Source: Candidatus Melainabacteria bacterium
Lineage (GTDB): Bacteria; Cyanobacteriota; Vampirovibrionia; Obscuribacterales; Obscuribacteraceae
DNA: 8,455 nt
Assembly (NCBI GenBank): GCA_016209785.1
Contig: JACQVM010000267.1
Location: forward strand, 1-8,455
Direction: 5' to 3'
Numbering within the stretch: the stretch's first letter is position 1; every line of letters starts with the position of its first letter. This document shows positions 6,658 to 8,455 of the stretch, in pieces. A program made the translations under genes and the position numbers. The notes under the pieces were generated by a model. That model was not told the DNA's origin. It ran no database searches and worked only from the letters and a program-made list of their open reading frames with translations.

Positions 6658-6900
6658 TCCCCAATAAGGCCTGTTGGCACACTAACACATGCTAACCAAT
6701 GCAACGTCCATCTTTCGGTGGATTCACCTGGTGACAGGGCCTTCACCATGCAGCACAAGAACAAGTACTTTATATGATGAACTGGCTGATATTGGAGACC
6801 TTAATGACTCATCTAAAGGAAGTAAAGTTATCCAATACTTACCCTATAGTTATCATTCTTAAGGATGATAACAAGATGAGAGTCCTTATTAGCATGCAAG
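6658..6900. other. Intergenic region between kinase end and HxlR start
   Basis: This 243-bp non-coding region contains no supportable gene. It should hold the HxlR promoter on the − strand; no certain −35/−10 pair was found. Its main structure is the imperfect palindrome at 6849-6872. A C-rich stretch at 6659-6662 is the HxlR ribosome binding site read from the other strand. Confidence 0.5.
6849..6872. repeat. 24-bp near-perfect palindrome downstream of the kinase gene
   Basis: GTTATCATTCTTAAG followed by GATGATAAC forms a symmetrical element. Only one base pair of the twelve is non-complementary (T6857 against G6864, which would be a G-U wobble in RNA). It starts 28 bp past the kinase stop and is about 200 bp upstream of the HxlR start. 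There is no following T-run on the − strand. It could be an operator, a 3'-end-protecting hairpin or a weak terminator. Confidence 0.6.
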
Positions 6901-8400
6901 CTAATTTGTCTTTGGAAGTTCTCCTTGTCTTTCCTTAGAGCTGCTACTAAAATGACGGGGCAAAACAACAACAAAACTAGTTCCCTGTCCTGGCACGGAA
7001 TCACATGAAACCATGCCACCATGTGCCTGAGCTATTTGACGACATAAGCAAAGTCCTGTGCCTGTGCTGGCTGGGTGATGCCCTTTTGCAGAAACCTCGT
7101 AAAAGCGCTCAAAGAGCAATGGCATATCATCTGCTGCTATGCCGCGGCCATCATCTTCTATGACAAGCTTAATCCTATCTCCAGCACCATTACACTCAGC
7201 ATGAACATTTACGATAGATTTTGTATGTTCCAAAGCATTTTCTACAAGATGGCTCAATAAGGTCATTATCGCCTCTCGATCACAATCAATCTGTAAATCT
7301 TGTGACAGTGGTTGGGTTTTTAGCTCCACCAGCTTTTCATGTGCTTTGCCCGCAAACTTATCAACTACGTCACACAAGATGGATGAAACTGAATGTGTTC
7401 GAACATTGAGTCTTTTGATGCCGTTTTGGTAACGGTAAATCTCGACCAAGGTGTCAATAAGATTGGACAACTTTTCATCGCTTTCCACAAGCAGTCTTAG
7501 GATTGCTTGTTGCTTGTCTGAGATTTCTCCAAAAGCTCCTTCCATCAATAACCCAGTAGCCCGGCGATTGGCTAAAACAGGTGTCCTTAGCTTATGCTTT
7601 AATGCAGAAATAAAATCCTCACGCTGTAGCGTAAGCGCATGCTCTAGACGCTTGCGTTCGCTTATGTCTGCTAAGGTGAGCACCAAGCCAAGGCGCTTAC
7701 CATCTGAGTTTAAGGGTGCTGTTGTCCAGGCAAGTGCAATGTGTGTACCATTGTCTTGCTGAAAGTTTGCCTCACCAGAAACCAAGTTGTCCAAGCTGCC
7801 AATGACATCTTTAAGTTTAGGTGAGTCTATTCTTGGATCGGTATTGGTAAACTTCTCAGCTAAAACCCGTGCATCCAGACCAATTAAGTCACAGCCATGG
7901 ATACCTAAAATTTGCTCAACACGTGGGTTAACCGAATGAATCAGTCCCAACTCATCAATTTCTAATACGCCTTCTCCCATCGAAGACAAAACTGCATCCA
8001 ACCGCTGCATCTCTGCGCCTAACTTTCTTCCCACTGAGGCTAGTTCTTGGGTTCTTAGTCCCAACTCATCGGAAAAACTATCCCGCAATTTAACTAGTTG
8101 GGCTTCTTTGCGTCTCATGATCCACAGTACAAAAATCATCCCACCTGTGGTGGCTAAAAACCCCCGTGTTAGATGGAGAAAACGTAGAGTTATGGCAGTG
8201 GCAGATGGGATGAGCAACTGTTCGACAAAATCGAGTGCTAGAAAAACAAAAAATGCCAATACCATACCGGCTAAAATTACCAGATACGGAGGGAGTCGAC
8301 GGACATCGAAGATGGCGCCGTCGGTGTTGCTCTTGTCCTTACAATGAGTCAAACTTCTTTTTTCTCCAATTGGAAACGAGTGTCGTTCAACTGCAAGCAT
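6901..8400 (-). CDS. Membrane-bound PAS-domain sensor histidine kinase
   Basis: A 499-residue two-component sensor kinase of the inner membrane. Two hydrophobic helices (about 38-59 and 81-95) flank a loop of some 20 residues, so little periplasmic sensor domain exists. A coiled segment (about 97-134) leads to a PAS domain (about 135-250) ending in LADISERKRLE. The HisKA box is FISALKHKLRTP with phospho-acceptor H269. The ATPase domain shows the N box LVENALEH (N388), G1 EDDGRGI (416-421), F box LFERFYE (429-435) and G2 STGTGLCLC (445-453). The residue after the phospho-histidine, normally Glu or Asp, is K270. No HAMP domain and no response regulator are visible; the partner may lie beyond 8455 or be unlinked. 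ATG 8400 is the only start upstream of the first helix before an in-frame stop, with GGTGG nearby as a weak ribosome site. The signal is unknown. Confidence 0.93.
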   Translation of the reverse strand: MLAVERHSFPIGEKRSLTHCKDKSNTDGAIFDVRRLPPYLVILAGMVLAFFVFLALDFVEQLLIPSATAITLRFLHLTRGFLATTGGMIFVLWIMRRKEAQLVKLRDSFSDELGLRTQELASVGRKLGAEMQRLDAVLSSMGEGVLEIDELGLIHSVNPRVEQILGIHGCDLIGLDARVLAEKFTNTDPRIDSPKLKDVIGSLDNLVSGEANFQQDNGTHIALAWTTAPLNSDGKRLGLVLTLADISERKRLEHALTLQREDFISALKHKLRTPVLANRRATGLLMEGAFGEISDKQQAILRLLVESDEKLSNLIDTLVEIYRYQNGIKRLNVRTHSVSSILCDVVDKFAGKAHEKLVELKTQPLSQDLQIDCDREAIMTLLSHLVENALEHTKSIVNVHAECNGAGDRIKLVIEDDGRGIAADDMPLLFERFYEVSAKGHHPASTGTGLCLCRQIAQAHGGMVSCDSVPGQGTSFVVVLPRHFSSSSKERQGELPKTN

Positions 8401-8455
8401 CGATTGCCACCATCTGGAAGGTGATCACATCCTCAGGGTATCCCACCTCCAACAC

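Noticed and set aside
1..8455. CRISPR arrays, tRNA/rRNA genes, insertion sequences
   Set aside because: No spaced direct repeats, cloverleaf-like stretches, rRNA segments or transposase motifs were found.

Overview
The window carries nine genes: a partial membrane enzyme at the left edge, four more genes on the + strand, and a right half with a − strand gene, a + strand gene and two further − strand genes. The DNA is moderately AT-leaning with good Shine-Dalgarno sites (AGGAGG-type) and bacterial genes throughout. Kinesin-light-chain-style TPR proteins, a stand-alone universal stress protein, an HxlR regulator, and a tryptophanase that by memory resembles cyanobacterial/Chloroflexi-type enzymes suggest a Gram-negative-like, non-proteobacterial lineage. 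A non-photosynthetic Cyanobacteriota member (Obscuribacterales/Melainabacteria) is my best guess, but this is weak inference. Nothing in the window fixes the taxonomy.

Left region (1-4221, all + strand). The window opens inside a gene for a heme-copper-superfamily protein of the quinol nitric oxide reductase (NorB/qNOR) type. Both axial heme histidines are present (HGH). However, one of the two adjacent FeB histidines is Asn (SHNFYW instead of xHHYYW), and the catalytic Glu 21 residues later is Gln (STLQ instead of SALE). This pair of changes is the recognised signature of nitric oxide dismutase (Nod), the enzyme proposed to split 2 NO into N2 and O2 in Methylomirabilis. It is the most interesting item here. 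Next come a kinesin-light-chain-like TPR protein carrying a 26-bp perfect palindrome inside its coding sequence, a RIC/YtfE/ScdA di-iron protein that repairs NO-damaged iron centres, a CDF metal exporter and a UspA protein. The last three are closely spaced (30 and 24 bp gaps) and look like one operon.

Middle (4222-6219). An LpdD-like small protein on the − strand converges with the UspA gene and diverges from a tryptophanase gene. The tryptophanase is complete along its whole length except for one in-frame TAG at codon 351. The reading frame continues without a shift to its normal C-terminus, so it is either a very recent nonsense pseudogene or a sequence error.

Right region (6220-8455, − strand). 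An HxlR-family redox/aldehyde-type regulator converges with the tryptophanase gene (7 bp apart). A membrane-bound PAS histidine kinase, with Lys in place of the usual acidic residue after the phospho-histidine, lies upstream of it. The 243-bp gap between the two contains an imperfect 24-bp palindrome.

Together, the left half reads as an NO-handling locus: a possible NO-to-O2 enzyme, repair of nitrosated iron centres, metal efflux and stress response. No functional tie between it and the tryptophanase/HxlR/kinase half can be shown from sequence.
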